The translations under genes were made by a program, and so were the position numbers. Below are positions 8,541 to 19,810 of a DNA stretch of 64,000 bases, in pieces. Position 1 is the first letter of the stretch. Every line of letters starts with the position of its first letter. The DNA comes from an uncultured Magnetospirillum sp. (GTDB lineage: Bacteria > Pseudomonadota > Alphaproteobacteria > Rhodospirillales > Magnetospirillaceae), in contig NZ_CAINTR010000173.1 in NCBI RefSeq assembly GCF_903853455.1, positions 1-64,000 on the forward strand. The letters are read 5' to 3'. The notes under the pieces were generated by a model. The model searched no databases. It was not told where the DNA came from and was given only the letters and a program-made list of their open reading frames with translations.

Positions 8541-8892
8541 CCGAATACTCCCCACCTACTCTGCGTTGGTCAGGAATGGGACGCCCGGCTCTGCCGCGCG
8601 CCCGAAGGACTGGCGGAAAAATCGGCCATGAGCCCGTCGGAGGGCTCCCTTGTCGGACACCACTTGGATGGTGGCCGGCGTTTCCGTCCCAGGCATCACA
8701 TCCCCTCTAGCGTTTTATCGGGGCGACGAAAAAAGCCTACACCCGATGCGGCTATTCGCCAACCCGCTATCCAGGCCCGGCCTTGCGACATTCTTGTGTC
8801 AATCCCGGCCTTGTAACGTTTTTGTAGAATTAACGTTGTCATCACACGTTGCCTGCACTAAAACGGTCTGACCAGCGGGAGAGATACGCTAG
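8541..8892. promoter_or_regulatory. divergent intergenic region between hoxF and the GNAT/Rrf2 pair
   Basis: About 350 bp with no credible gene. It must hold the hox promoter (minus) and the promoter for the GNAT gene (plus). No sigma-54 -24/-12 element was found. The 3' part holds a tandem imperfect repeat, 8776-8825, followed by an AT-rich stretch suitable as a plus-strand promoter. Confidence 0.5.
8776..8825 (+). repeat. tandem imperfect 22-bp direct repeat, period 28 bp
   Basis: Two units start at 8776 and 8804, each beginning CCCGGCCTTG and followed by a similar (C/T)(G/A)AC(A/G)TT(C/T)TTGT. The remaining differences are transitions. The pair ends about 67 bp upstream of the GNAT start codon; it could bind a regulator as two sites. 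Confidence 0.45.
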
Positions 8893-9396
8893 ATGGCAAA
8901 TTCCCAGCTTCGGCAATCAGAACGAAAATGTAGTGTCCGCCTCGCCAAGGCGTCGGACATTCCACAAGTGATTGCCATCGATGCTGAAAACACGGGCCTT
9001 TCCAAAGCCGAGTATTGGGAAGATCTATTCGATCGTTACAACAATCGCTCACCCGATATCGACGACGACACTCAGCCGAAATCAGTAAAACGGTACCGAT
9101 TTTTCTTGGTGGCCTGCGACGGCGACTCGGTTCTCGGCTTCATCATCGGCGAAGTCCGCGCCTGGGAGTTCGGATCACCTCCCTGCGGCTGGGTTTTCGC
9201 CATCGGCGTCCGCAACGAGATTCGCCAGGGCGGCGTCGGCAACACCTTGTTCGAGGCGCTGAACGAGCGCTTCCGCAAATCCGGCGCCAACAAGGTCCGC
9301 ACCATGCTGGCGCGCGACCACACGCTGATCATGAGCTTTTTCCGCAGCCAGGGAATGATGGCCGGTCCGTTCATCGAGCTCGAGAAGGACCTCTGA
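8893..9396 (+). CDS. GNAT-family N-acetyltransferase
   Basis: A 167-residue single-domain acetyltransferase. The GNAT order is visible: an N-terminal VRLAKASDIPQVIAID segment, core strands FFLVACDGDSVLGFIIGEV and FAIGVRNEIRQGGVGNTLFEAL (acetyl-CoA loop, here QGGVGN in place of the usual QxxGxG/A), and a C-terminal SFFRSQGMM strand. Substrate not predictable. Its stop overlaps the ATG of the Rrf2 regulator by one base, so the two are co-translated and may act together. A GGAGAG lies eight bases upstream of the start. Confidence 0.82.
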   Translation: MANSQLRQSERKCSVRLAKASDIPQVIAIDAENTGLSKAEYWEDLFDRYNNRSPDIDDDTQPKSVKRYRFFLVACDGDSVLGFIIGEVRAWEFGSPPCGWVFAIGVRNEIRQGGVGNTLFEALNERFRKSGANKVRTMLARDHTLIMSFFRSQGMMAGPFIELEKDL

Positions 9397-9806
9397 TGAA
9401 ACTGCAAAAAGCCACCCGTTGCGCCCTGTTCGCCATCATGGAATTGGCGGCGGGTCCTGATCGCCAGCTGTCGGCCAACGAGATCGCCGAAAAATACGGC
9501 ATCTCCACCAACCATCTGGCCAAGGTGCTGCGCTCGCTGGGCCGCGTCGGCCTGGTCGAGGCGGTGCGCGGCGCCGGTGGCGGCTATCGCTTTTCCGGCA
9601 ACCGGCGGCGCACCACCCTGCTGGACATCATCCAGCTGTTCGAGACCATCGACCCCATCCGCCACGGCGAACGCGAGGACGGCGACGACACCAGCGAGGG
9701 CAAGGCCCTGTGCCAGGTGCTGATGGAGATCGAGGACACCGCGCGCGCCACCTTCGCCTCCATCACGCTGGACACCATGATCAAGCTGGTTGACCGAGGC
9801 CGGTAG
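9396..9806 (+). CDS. Rrf2-family transcriptional regulator without the usual three-Cys cluster site
   Basis: A 136-residue winged-helix protein. The Rrf2 signature is clear: TRCALFAIMELA, then the recognition region ISTNHLAKVLRSLGRVGLVEAVRGAGGGY. IscR and NsrR bind an Fe-S cluster through three cysteines in the segment after the wing; here that segment has one cysteine (ALCQVL), so a canonical cluster is unlikely. It may instead use a single thiol or another ligand. Coupled to the GNAT gene and divergent from hoxF, so either could be its target. Confidence 0.85.
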   Translation: MKLQKATRCALFAIMELAAGPDRQLSANEIAEKYGISTNHLAKVLRSLGRVGLVEAVRGAGGGYRFSGNRRRTTLLDIIQLFETIDPIRHGEREDGDDTSEGKALCQVLMEIEDTARATFASITLDTMIKLVDRGR

Positions 9807-9814
9807 AGTCTACA

Positions 9815-9898
9815 AGCCCCTCAATCGCCGGGCGCCGCCTCCGGCGGCTTGGTTTTCTCCGCACGAGCGGCGCCGGCCCTTGGCCGCAAGTTCGCGCC
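9815..9898 (-). repeat. copy D of the multi-hairpin repeat, minus orientation
   Basis: Read on the minus strand it runs from a GGCCGGCGCCGCTCGTGCGG stem through AAACCAAG, a GCCGCC stem and GCCCGGCGATTGAGGGGC. It begins immediately at the stop of the binding-protein gene (9899) and ends nine bases from the Rrf2 stop, filling the convergent space. It closely matches copy B at 54414-54490. Confidence 0.7.
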
Positions 9899-11200
9899 CT
9901 ATTGCGGCTTCTTGACCGGCGGCTTGGCCGTGCCCGGCTTGGGAGCGGCGGCGGGAGCGCCCGGCTTGGGCGGAACCACCACCGGCTCTTCCACCCACCG
10001 CATGGGGCATTGGGCGACCTCGCGGCTGTGCCAATCCTTGAGCAGCACGCCGCGCAGCTCCTCGCTCAGGCGCCCCTTGGCATCGTGCGTCACCCGGCGC
10101 AGATAGAGGGTGACCGACGGCATGTGATTGCTGTCGAAGCGAAAGCCGCCGCGCACCGAGGCGAACTCGGCACGGCGCAGCCCGTGGCGCATGGCGTCGC
10201 GGTCGCCGGTCCGGCCCGCCGTGCTTTTCATGGTGGATTCCAGCAGCAGGGCGGCGTCGTAGCCATGGGCGACCCATGATGTGGCGGGACGGCCATATTC
10301 CAGCTCGAAATCGAAGATCATCCGCTTGTTGAGCGGGGTGTCGAGATCGGGGCTCCATGGCGCCACGTTGAGGATGTCGAGCCCCTGGTCGGCCATGGCG
10401 GTGAGGGAGGGGCGCTCGAAACCGGTCCACGCCCCGATCAGCGGGAGATCGGGCTTGAGGCCCGAGGCGGCGTAGTCCCGCACGAAGGCCAGCCCCATGC
10501 CGCCGGTCAGCACGGTATAGACCGCATCGGGGGCCAGATCGCGCAGTTGGGCGATCTCCGTCTCGTAGGACACCGCCCCGTGGCGCGGCCGCAACACGGC
10601 GACGACCTCGCCGGTCCAGGTGCGCTTGAGCGCCGCCACCGCCGCGGTGGTGGCGGGGGAATCGGGACCGACCACCGCCACCCGGCGGAATTTTTCCGTG
10701 GCGAAGTAGGCCCCGGCGGCCTCGCCGATCGCGTCGGGCGGCGTGCCCATCTCGAACAGCCACGGGCTGCAATCCGGCCCGGCCAGGGCCGGCGGAACCG
10801 CGTCGAGATTGATTACGAAGATATGGGCGTCGAGCAGCGGCCGGATGATCGCCGCCATGGCCGCCTGCGACACGGCGGTCAGGACGAAGTCCACCTTCTC
10901 GCGCTCCAGCAGCCGCCGGGTCACCTGCACGGCGGTATCGGGCGAGCCGTGATCGTCCACCACCAGAACCCGCACCTCCTGGTTGGCGAAGCGCCCGCCC
11001 ATCTGGCGCAGGGCGGTGGTGAAGCCATCGACCGAATCCTGGCCGGCCATGGCGCCGGGACCGCTGAGCGTGGCGATGATCGCCACCACGATGGTGGGAT
11101 TGCCCGCCGCCGTGGTGGTGGCCGGCAAAGCCGACGCCCCCCGCAGCGGCAGGGCCAGAAGCACGATCATCAGAACAACGCGCACCATGGTCGCCATCAT
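9899..11200 (-). CDS. periplasmic ligand-binding protein, branched-chain amino acid (LivJ) type
   Basis: A 433-residue secreted binding protein of the type I fold. Signal peptide VRVVLMIVLLALPLRGASA is followed by IVVAIIATLSGPGAMAGQDSVDG, the usual start of LivJ/AmiC-like domains, and by two lobes. The tail is a Pro/Ala/Lys-rich stretch of about 30 residues, unusual for the family. No ABC permease or ATPase genes adjoin, so it may be an orphan receptor or use a distant transporter. ATG 11200 is the most upstream that leads into the signal peptide; ATG 11188 is an alternative. The DNA just upstream is a GC-rich repeat. Confidence 0.82.
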   Translation of the reverse strand: MMATMVRVVLMIVLLALPLRGASALPATTTAAGNPTIVVAIIATLSGPGAMAGQDSVDGFTTALRQMGGRFANQEVRVLVVDDHGSPDTAVQVTRRLLEREKVDFVLTAVSQAAMAAIIRPLLDAHIFVINLDAVPPALAGPDCSPWLFEMGTPPDAIGEAAGAYFATEKFRRVAVVGPDSPATTAAVAALKRTWTGEVVAVLRPRHGAVSYETEIAQLRDLAPDAVYTVLTGGMGLAFVRDYAASGLKPDLPLIGAWTGFERPSLTAMADQGLDILNVAPWSPDLDTPLNKRMIFDFELEYGRPATSWVAHGYDAALLLESTMKSTAGRTGDRDAMRHGLRRAEFASVRGGFRFDSNHMPSVTLYLRRVTHDAKGRLSEELRGVLLKDWHSREVAQCPMRWVEEPVVVPPKPGAPAAAPKPGTAKPPVKKPQ

Positions 11201-11205
11201 ACGGT

Positions 11206-11376
11206 CTCGCCCCCTCTCCCTTGAGGGAGAGGGTCGGGGTGAGGGGGAAGGCGTCCACGAAACAACCGACGCCGGGGCCGACACCTTACCCGCTCGCCCC
11301 GGCTTCGGCCACCCTCGAAGACGCATGACGAATCGACCGAGAGGCCCTCACCCTCCCACCGCTGCGCGGTGGGCCC
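11206..11376. repeat. paired CCCTCTCCC/GGGAGAGGG hairpin repeat
   Basis: A hairpin with CCCTCTCCC and GGGAGAGGG arms plus TCGGGGTGAGGG at 11212-11247, and an inverted partner block CCCTCACCCT with a CCCACCGC/GCGGTGGG hairpin (11355-11373) just before the tex stop codon. Related units occur at 44634-44686, 49186-49353 and 51255-51298. The second hairpin may help end tex transcription. Confidence 0.65.
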
Positions 11377-13725
<2,349 letters not shown>

Positions 13726-13947
13726 GCGCTCACGGGGGCTGCTGCGGGGAAGGGCCGGTTTACTCCAAGCACGACGCGGGCGCCAGTGTCAGGGCATCCC
13801 CGCCCCGCCAATTTCGCGGCCCCAGCCCCCATGGACACAGGGCGGCGGCTGGGCTAATGTTCCTGCCTATCTCAAAGGGATTAGAACGGCGTCCGCCGCA
13901 CTTTAGAACACTCCCCCCTTCACCTTTCATACGGGCATCGCACCTTC

Positions 13948-16584
13948 ATGCGTCTCTCCGGCTTCGTGGTCCTGCTTTTGATCGTTCTGGGCAATCTCGG
14001 CTTTTGGGCGGCGATGAACCGACCGCAAACGGCGTTGCCGTGGACGGGAACCATCAACAGCGTGTCGTTCAGCCCCAGCCGCGCCGACGACGACCCCACC
14101 CTGGTCCGCAAGTTCCCCTTCCTCGACGAGGAGAAGCTGGCCACCCGCGACGAGATGGACGAGGACCTGGGGCTGCTGGCCGACAAGGTGCTGCAGGTGC
14201 GAACCTATTCGACCCTGGAAGGGCTCGACCAGGTGCCGGAACTGGCGGCTCGCCATGGGCTGAAGGCGCTGCCCGGCGCCTGGGTCGACGAGCGGCTGGG
14301 CCGCAACGAAGTGGAGATCGCCAACATCATCCGCATCGCGCGGGACAATCCCAACGTGGACCGGGTGATCATCGGCAATGAAAACCTGACGCTGCACCGC
14401 CTGACCCCCGACCAGATGATCCGCTATCTGCGCCGCGTCCGCGCCGCCCTGCCCGACCGGGTCAAGGTCAGCACCGCCGAGGCCTGGGCCATCTGGCTAG
14501 ACTATCCCGAACTGGCGCGCGAGGTGGATTTCATCACCATCCACACCCTGCCCTTCTGGGAACGGATCGACATCAGCAAGGCGATGGACTTCACCAAGCG
14601 CATGGTGCACGAGGTCAAGAACGCCTATCCCGACAAGCCGCTGTTCATCGGCGAAGTGGGCTGGCCCTCGGCCGGACGGGCCTATGGCGACGCGGTTCCC
14701 TCCCTGGTCAACCAGGCCCTGTTCCTGCGCCATTTCGTCAACTGGGCGCATGAGGAAAACCTCGACTACAACATCGTCGAAGCCTTCGACCAGCCGTGGA
14801 AGGTCAACCTCGACAACAACGCCAGTGAAAAGCACTGGGGCATCTGGACCATCGACCGCCAGCCCAAGTTCAACTGGATCGGCCCGGTGATCGAGTTCGA
14901 GGAATGGCCGTTCCAGGCCGCCGCCGCCGCCCTGATCGCCCTGCTGCCGGTGATCCTGTTCCTGTTCAAGTGGCGCACGCTCCGCCTGCCGGGCAAGATC
15001 TTCTTCGGGGTGCTGGTCCAGTTCGCCGCCACCCTGCTGATCTGGACCATGTCGACGCCGGTGATCCAGGACGTGGCGCCCGGCACCGGCCTGATGCTGG
15101 GACTGCTGCTGCCGGCGCAGCTGTTGCTGCTGTGCGTGGTGCTGATCGCCGGCATCGAGGTCACCGAACTGACCTGGGCCAGCCGTTTCAAGCGCAAGTT
15201 CCACGCCCTGCCGCCGGAAGACTGCAAGACCTTCCCCAAGGTGTCGCTGCACCTGCCCTGCTACAACGAGCCGCCCGAGATGGTGAAGCTCACCATCAAC
15301 AGCCTGCTGGGGCTGGACTATCCCAATTTGGAAGTCATCGTGCTGGATAACAACACCAAGGACCCCCTGGTGTGGGGCGCGGTGAAGGATTACTGCGAAT
15401 CGCTGAATGATCCGCGCATCCGCTTCTACCATCTGGCCCCCTGGCCGGGCGCCAAGGCCGGCGCGCTGAATTTCGGCCTGTCGGTCACCGCCGAGGACGC
15501 CGAGATCATCGGCGTGGTGGATTCCGACTACATCGTCGACAAGAACTGGCTGAAGGGGCTGGTGCCCTATTTCGAGAACCCCAAGGTCGGCCATGTCCAG
15601 GCCCCCCAGGATCACCGTGAATGGGAAAACGACCTGTTCAAGGAGATGATCAACTGGGAGTATGCCGGCTTCTTCGACATCGGCATGGTCTACCGCAACG
15701 AGGCCAACGCCATCATCCAGCACGGCACCATGACCCTGATCCGCAAGAAGACGCTGGAAGAGGCCGGCCGCTGGGGCGAGTGGTGCATCGTCGAGGACGC
15801 CGAACTGGGCCTGCGCTTCATGAAGGAAGGCTACGAGTCGGTCTACGTCCCCGACCGCCTGGGCCACGGGCTGGTCCCCGACAGCTTCATGGCCTACAAG
15901 AAGCAGCGCTTCCGCTGGGCCTACGGCGCGGTGCAGATCCTGAAAGCGCACTGGCGCTCGCTGGCGCCCTTCGCCAAAAGCGGCCTGACCGCCGGCCAGA
16001 AATACCACTTCATCTCCGGCTGGCTGCCCTGGATCGTCGATGGCCTCTACCTGCTGTTCGTGGCCGCCTCGGTGCTGTGGTCGTTGGGCATGGTGGTGGC
16101 GCCACGCTATTTCAGCACGCCGCTGGCCGTCTTCACCCTGCCGACGGTGGGCGTGTTCGTGGCCAAGATCTTCCACCACTTCTTCCTCTACGGCACCAGG
16201 GTGAAGTGCAGCCTGCGCCAGCGCACCCTGGCCGCCATCGCCGGCATGGGCCTGACCTATTCCATCGCCTGGGCCATGTGGCAGGGTATCTTCACCAAGT
16301 CGACGCCGTTCATGCGCACCCCCAAGATGGCCAACAAGGCGGCCTTCACCCAGGGCTTCATGATGGCGTCGGAAGAATCCGCCCTGATGCTGGTGCAATA
16401 CATCGCCGCCTTCGCGGTCCTGCTGCCCAAGAACAACTTCTACGACCCGGATGTGCGGCTGTGGTCGCTGGTCCTGGTGGTGCAGGCCATGCCGTTCCTG
16501 GCTGCCCTGATCACCTCGCTGATCAGCGTCATGCCGGCCAAGAGTCCGGAACATCCGGCGGCGGCCCCGGCCGCGGCGGAGTAA
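13948..16584 (+). CDS. membrane beta-glucan synthase: GH17-like domain fused to GT2 (NdvB-like)
   Basis: An 878-residue inner-membrane protein resembling Pseudomonas/Bradyrhizobium NdvB-type synthases of beta-1,3 glucans. A leading helix is followed by a periplasmic GH17-like domain (about 35-310) with both expected catalytic glutamates, in IIGNENLT and GEVGWPSAG. Three helices (about 325-410) lead to a cytoplasmic GT2 domain with DxD (VVDSDYIVD), the acidic VEDAELG and the QRFRW motif of processive synthases, then C-terminal helices. The GH17 part may transfer or branch glucan chains. No strong ribosome site precedes ATG 13948. A hairpin follows at 16605. Product (cyclic or linear glucan) cannot be told from sequence. 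Confidence 0.88.
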   Translation: MRLSGFVVLLLIVLGNLGFWAAMNRPQTALPWTGTINSVSFSPSRADDDPTLVRKFPFLDEEKLATRDEMDEDLGLLADKVLQVRTYSTLEGLDQVPELAARHGLKALPGAWVDERLGRNEVEIANIIRIARDNPNVDRVIIGNENLTLHRLTPDQMIRYLRRVRAALPDRVKVSTAEAWAIWLDYPELAREVDFITIHTLPFWERIDISKAMDFTKRMVHEVKNAYPDKPLFIGEVGWPSAGRAYGDAVPSLVNQALFLRHFVNWAHEENLDYNIVEAFDQPWKVNLDNNASEKHWGIWTIDRQPKFNWIGPVIEFEEWPFQAAAAALIALLPVILFLFKWRTLRLPGKIFFGVLVQFAATLLIWTMSTPVIQDVAPGTGLMLGLLLPAQLLLLCVVLIAGIEVTELTWASRFKRKFHALPPEDCKTFPKVSLHLPCYNEPPEMVKLTINSLLGLDYPNLEVIVLDNNTKDPLVWGAVKDYCESLNDPRIRFYHLAPWPGAKAGALNFGLSVTAEDAEIIGVVDSDYIVDKNWLKGLVPYFENPKVGHVQAPQDHREWENDLFKEMINWEYAGFFDIGMVYRNEANAIIQHGTMTLIRKKTLEEAGRWGEWCIVEDAELGLRFMKEGYESVYVPDRLGHGLVPDSFMAYKKQRFRWAYGAVQILKAHWRSLAPFAKSGLTAGQKYHFISGWLPWIVDGLYLLFVAASVLWSLGMVVAPRYFSTPLAVFTLPTVGVFVAKIFHHFFLYGTRVKCSLRQRTLAAIAGMGLTYSIAWAMWQGIFTKSTPFMRTPKMANKAAFTQGFMMASEESALMLVQYIAAFAVLLPKNNFYDPDVRLWSLVLVVQAMPFLAALITSLISVMPAKSPEHPAAAPAAAE

Positions 16585-16604
16585 TCTCCGAAATTCGAAA
16601 CACA

Positions 16605-16632
16605 AAGCCCGCCTCTTCCTGGAGGCGGGCTT
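16605..16632. terminator. hairpin between the glucan synthase and the MCP gene
   Basis: An 11-bp perfect stem (16605-16615 with 16622-16632) with a six-base loop, 20 bp past the glucan synthase stop. T-residues after the stem are few, so strength is uncertain. Confidence 0.6.
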
Positions 16633-16748
16633 CATGCGTCATGCGAATACTGAATGTTACGTATTCTAACAATATGTTCTATGACTTATTTGTTGCGGCG
16701 CACCACCATGGTATTCTCTAGGCTCAACACCGAGCGGGAGCGTGGGAA

Positions 16749-18734
16749 ATGACTATTCCAGGGAGCAAGATCTTCGGCGGCATGGGCCGGGTGGGGATGG
16801 TTCCGAAGATCATGGCCTTGGCGGTTTTCGGCGTGCTGCTCCTGGGAATCTGCGTCACCCTGCTGACCCGGACCCTGCTTTACGCCGGTGCCGCCGACGC
16901 GGCACGCGAGCGGGTCGACACCAATATCAAGGTGGCGTGGGACGCGCTGAAGGCCAAGGGCACGGTGTTCAGCATCGTCGATGGCAAGCTGCTGGCCGGC
17001 GACCACGTCCTCAACGGCAATTTCGAGGTGGTGGACAAGATCAAGGTGCTGGTGGGCGGCACCGCCACCGTCTTCATGGGCGACACCCGCGTCTCCACCA
17101 ATGTGATGAAGCCGGACGGCACCCGGGCGGTAGGCACCCAACTGGCCAAGACCGCCGCCTATCAGGCGGTGTTCGACCGCAAGACCGGCTTCCGGGGCGA
17201 GGTCGAAATCCTGGGCGAGCCCTACATGACCGCCTACGACCCCATCCTCGACAGCGGCGGCAACGTCGTCGGCGTCCTCTACGTGGGCATGAAGAAGGCC
17301 GAATTCCTCAAATCCGCCAACGACACCCTGTTTTCGGTCATCGTCGCGACGATCTTGATCTGTCTGACCACCATCGCCATCAGTTGGACCATCGCCCGGC
17401 GCAGTCTGGCCTTGCCGCTCAAGGCCAGCATCGCCACCATGCGCGATCTGGCCGACGGCAACCTTGATGTCGCCATCTCCGAGATCGAGCGCGGCGACGA
17501 GATCGGCGAGATGATCCGGGCGCTACGCGTGTTCAAGACCAACGGCATCGAGCGTCGCCGCCTGGAGACGCAGCAGCAGGCCGAGCAGGTGGCCCGCAAC
17601 CGCCGCCAGGAAGCCATCGAACGCCTGACCTCCGATTTCAACGCCAGTGTCCTCGGCGTGCTTCACAGCGTCACCGCCTCGGCCCACCATCTGCGCGACT
17701 CGGCCCAATCCATGACCTCCATCGCCGAGGACACGTCGCGGCAATCCACCGTGGTGGCCGCCGCCGCCGAGCAGGCCTCGGTCAACGTAGAGACCGTGGC
17801 CGCCGCCGCCGAGGAACTGGCCGCCTCGGAATCCGAGATTTCCCGCCAGATCAGCAACTCCACCGAGATCGCCCACCGTGCCGCCGAGGAAGCGGAACGG
17901 GTCAACACCATCGTCGCCACCCTGTCCGACGCCACCGGGAAAATCGGCGAAGTGGTGACCCTGATCAACGACATCGCCGCCCAGACCAATCTGCTGGCGC
18001 TCAACGCCACCATCGAGGCGGCAAGAGCGGGTGACGCCGGAAAAGGCTTCGCGGTGGTCGCTAACGAGGTCAAGAACCTCGCCACCCAGACCGCCAGGGC
18101 CACCGACGACATCGTCATCCAGATCAACTCGGTGCAGTCGGTCACCCGCGACGCCGTCGGCGCCATCAAGGGTATCGGCAAGACCATTTCGGCCATCACC
18201 GAGAACGCTTCGGCCATCGCCGCGGCGGTGGAGGAGCAGACCGCCGCCACCGGCGAGATCGCCCGCAACGTTCAGCAGGCGTCCAGCGGCACCCGCGAGG
18301 TGACGTCGAGCATCAGCCTGGTCAACGACGGCGCCACCACCACCGGCACCGCCGCCCACGAGGTGCTGACCACCGCCGACGAGTTGTCGAAGCAGTCCGA
18401 CAGCCTCGCCACCGAGGTCGCCGACTTCCTGAGCGCCATCAAGACCGCCGGCGACCGCCGCCACAGCCAGCGCCGCAAGGTCCAACTGCCGGTGATGGTC
18501 AAGGTCGGCGTGAGCCAGATCAGCACCACCCTGGTGGACGTTTCCAGCGATGGCGGCCGGATTTCCACGGCGCTGCCGCAGCCGGTCGGAAGCGTGCTGG
18601 AGATCACCATCGACACCCTGCCGGTGCGCGCCCGCATCGTCGCGGTGGAGAACGACTGCACCCGCCTGCAATTCGCCCTCGACACCGCCACCCATGACCG
18701 CCTGGAAGTCACCCTGACCAAGCTGGCGGCGTAG
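16749..18734 (+). CDS. methyl-accepting chemotaxis protein with single Cache domain and C-terminal PilZ domain
   Basis: A 661-residue chemoreceptor. Helix about 22-42, then a periplasmic single-Cache domain (about 45-185) with [15 protein letters not shown] and [21 protein letters not shown]; second helix about 195-215; HAMP; a long coiled-coil signalling domain whose tip reads [20 protein letters not shown]; and finally residues about 568-655 form a PilZ domain. The PilZ ligand motifs RRHSQRRK and DVSSDGG fit cyclic di-GMP binding. This layout matches Tlp1 of Azospirillum, in which c-di-GMP tunes aerotaxis. Preceded by its own AT-rich promoter region (16640-16740). No che genes are co-transcribed with it. 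Confidence 0.9.
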   Translation: MTIPGSKIFGGMGRVGMVPKIMALAVFGVLLLGICVTLLTRTLLYAGAADAARERVDTNIKVAWDALKAKGTVFSIVDGKLLAGDHVLNGNFEVVDKIKVLVGGTATVFMGDTRVSTNVMKPDGTRAVGTQLAKTAAYQAVFDRKTGFRGEVEILGEPYMTAYDPILDSGGNVVGVLYVGMKKAEFLKSANDTLFSVIVATILICLTTIAISWTIARRSLALPLKASIATMRDLADGNLDVAISEIERGDEIGEMIRALRVFKTNGIERRRLETQQQAEQVARNRRQEAIERLTSDFNASVLGVLHSVTASAHHLRDSAQSMTSIAEDTSRQSTVVAAAAEQASVNVETVAAAAEELAASESEISRQISNSTEIAHRAAEEAERVNTIVATLSDATGKIGEVVTLINDIAAQTNLLALNATIEAARAGDAGKGFAVVANEVKNLATQTARATDDIVIQINSVQSVTRDAVGAIKGIGKTISAITENASAIAAAVEEQTAATGEIARNVQQASSGTREVTSSISLVNDGATTTGTAAHEVLTTADELSKQSDSLATEVADFLSAIKTAGDRRHSQRRKVQLPVMVKVGVSQISTTLVDVSSDGGRISTALPQPVGSVLEITIDTLPVRARIVAVENDCTRLQFALDTATHDRLEVTLTKLAA

Positions 18735-18802
18735 TCCGCCCCTTGCACCCGCGCCCGCCTCGCGCCTAAGGTGGGGTCGTCATTTTCCTGGCGACGAGGC
18801 CC

Positions 18803-19810
18803 ATGGCGCAAGAGTTCACCGTTCTTTGGCTACAGGCCGGGTCATGCGGCGGCTGCACCATGTCGGCGCTGGCGGCCGATGACCTGGGGCTGGCCAAGGC
18901 CCTGGGCCGGTTCGGCATCCGCCTGCTGTGGCATCCGTCGCTGTCGGAGGAAAGCGGGCACGAGGCCGTCGCCATCCTGGACGACGTCGCCGCCGGTCGG
19001 GTAACGCTGGACTGTCTTTGCGTCGAGGGCTCGGTGCTGAACGGCCCCAACGGCACCGGCCGGTTCCAGATGCTGTCGGGCACCGGCCGCGCCATGCAGG
19101 ACTGGGTCGCCACGCTGGCGGCCAAGGCGCGCCACGTGGTCGCCATCGGCAGCTGCGCCAGCTTCGGCGGCTTTCCTGCCGCCGGCGGCAATCCCACCGG
19201 AGCGCGCGGCCTGCAATATTCCGGCGGGGACATGGGCGGCGCCCTGGGCAAGGGATTTCGCTCCGCCTCGGGCCTGCCGGTGGTCAACATCTCCGGCTGC
19301 GCCCCCCATCCCGGCTGGGTGGTGGAAACCCTGGCGGCCCTGGCGCTGGACGCGTTCGGCCCCGAGCGGCTGGACACCCTGGGCCGGCCGCGCGCCATCG
19401 CCGACCATCTCGCCCATCACGGCTGCTCGCGCAACGAGTTCTACGAGTTCAAGGCCAGCGCCGCGCGGCCGTCGGATCGCGGTTGCCTGATGGAAAATCT
19501 CGGCTGCCGCGCCACCCAGGCGCCGGGCGACTGCAACATTCGGCGCTGGAACGGCTCGGGCTCGTGCACCGACGCCGGCTATACCTGCATCAACTGCACC
19601 AGCCCCGGCTTCGAATCGCCGCACGGCCCCTTCCAGGAGACCGCCAAACTGGCCGGCATCCCGGTCGGGCTGCCGCTGGACATGCCCAAGGCATGGTTCG
19701 TGGCGCTGGCGGCGCTGTCCAAGTCGGCGACGCCGCAGCGGGTGCGCACCAACGCCCATGCCGACCATGTGCTGATTCCTCCCGCCCGCCGCCCGGCCAA
19801 ACTACCATGA
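18803..19810 (+). CDS. hupU: regulatory (H2-sensing) [NiFe] hydrogenase small subunit HupU
   Basis: Small subunit of a cytoplasmic sensory hydrogenase, 335 residues. It begins directly with LWLQAGSCGGCTMS, lacking the Tat signal of respiratory small subunits, the hallmark of HupU/HoxB. Other cluster cysteines occur in GSCASFGG, SGCAPHPG, HGCSRNEFYE and the C-terminal CINCTSPGFE. The last codons overlap hupV (ATGA). With HupV it would bind H2 and signal to a HupT-type kinase, which is not in the window. Group 2b assignment is from these features. Confidence 0.92.
   Translation: MAQEFTVLWLQAGSCGGCTMSALAADDLGLAKALGRFGIRLLWHPSLSEESGHEAVAILDDVAAGRVTLDCLCVEGSVLNGPNGTGRFQMLSGTGRAMQDWVATLAAKARHVVAIGSCASFGGFPAAGGNPTGARGLQYSGGDMGGALGKGFRSASGLPVVNISGCAPHPGWVVETLAALALDAFGPERLDTLGRPRAIADHLAHHGCSRNEFYEFKASAARPSDRGCLMENLGCRATQAPGDCNIRRWNGSGSCTDAGYTCINCTSPGFESPHGPFQETAKLAGIPVGLPLDMPKAWFVALAALSKSATPQRVRTNAHADHVLIPPARRPAKLP

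Noticed and set aside
8541..8892. Sigma-54 promoter for the hox operon
   Set aside because: Hydrogenase operons often use sigma-54, but no TGGCAC-N5-TTGC match was found on the minus strand here.
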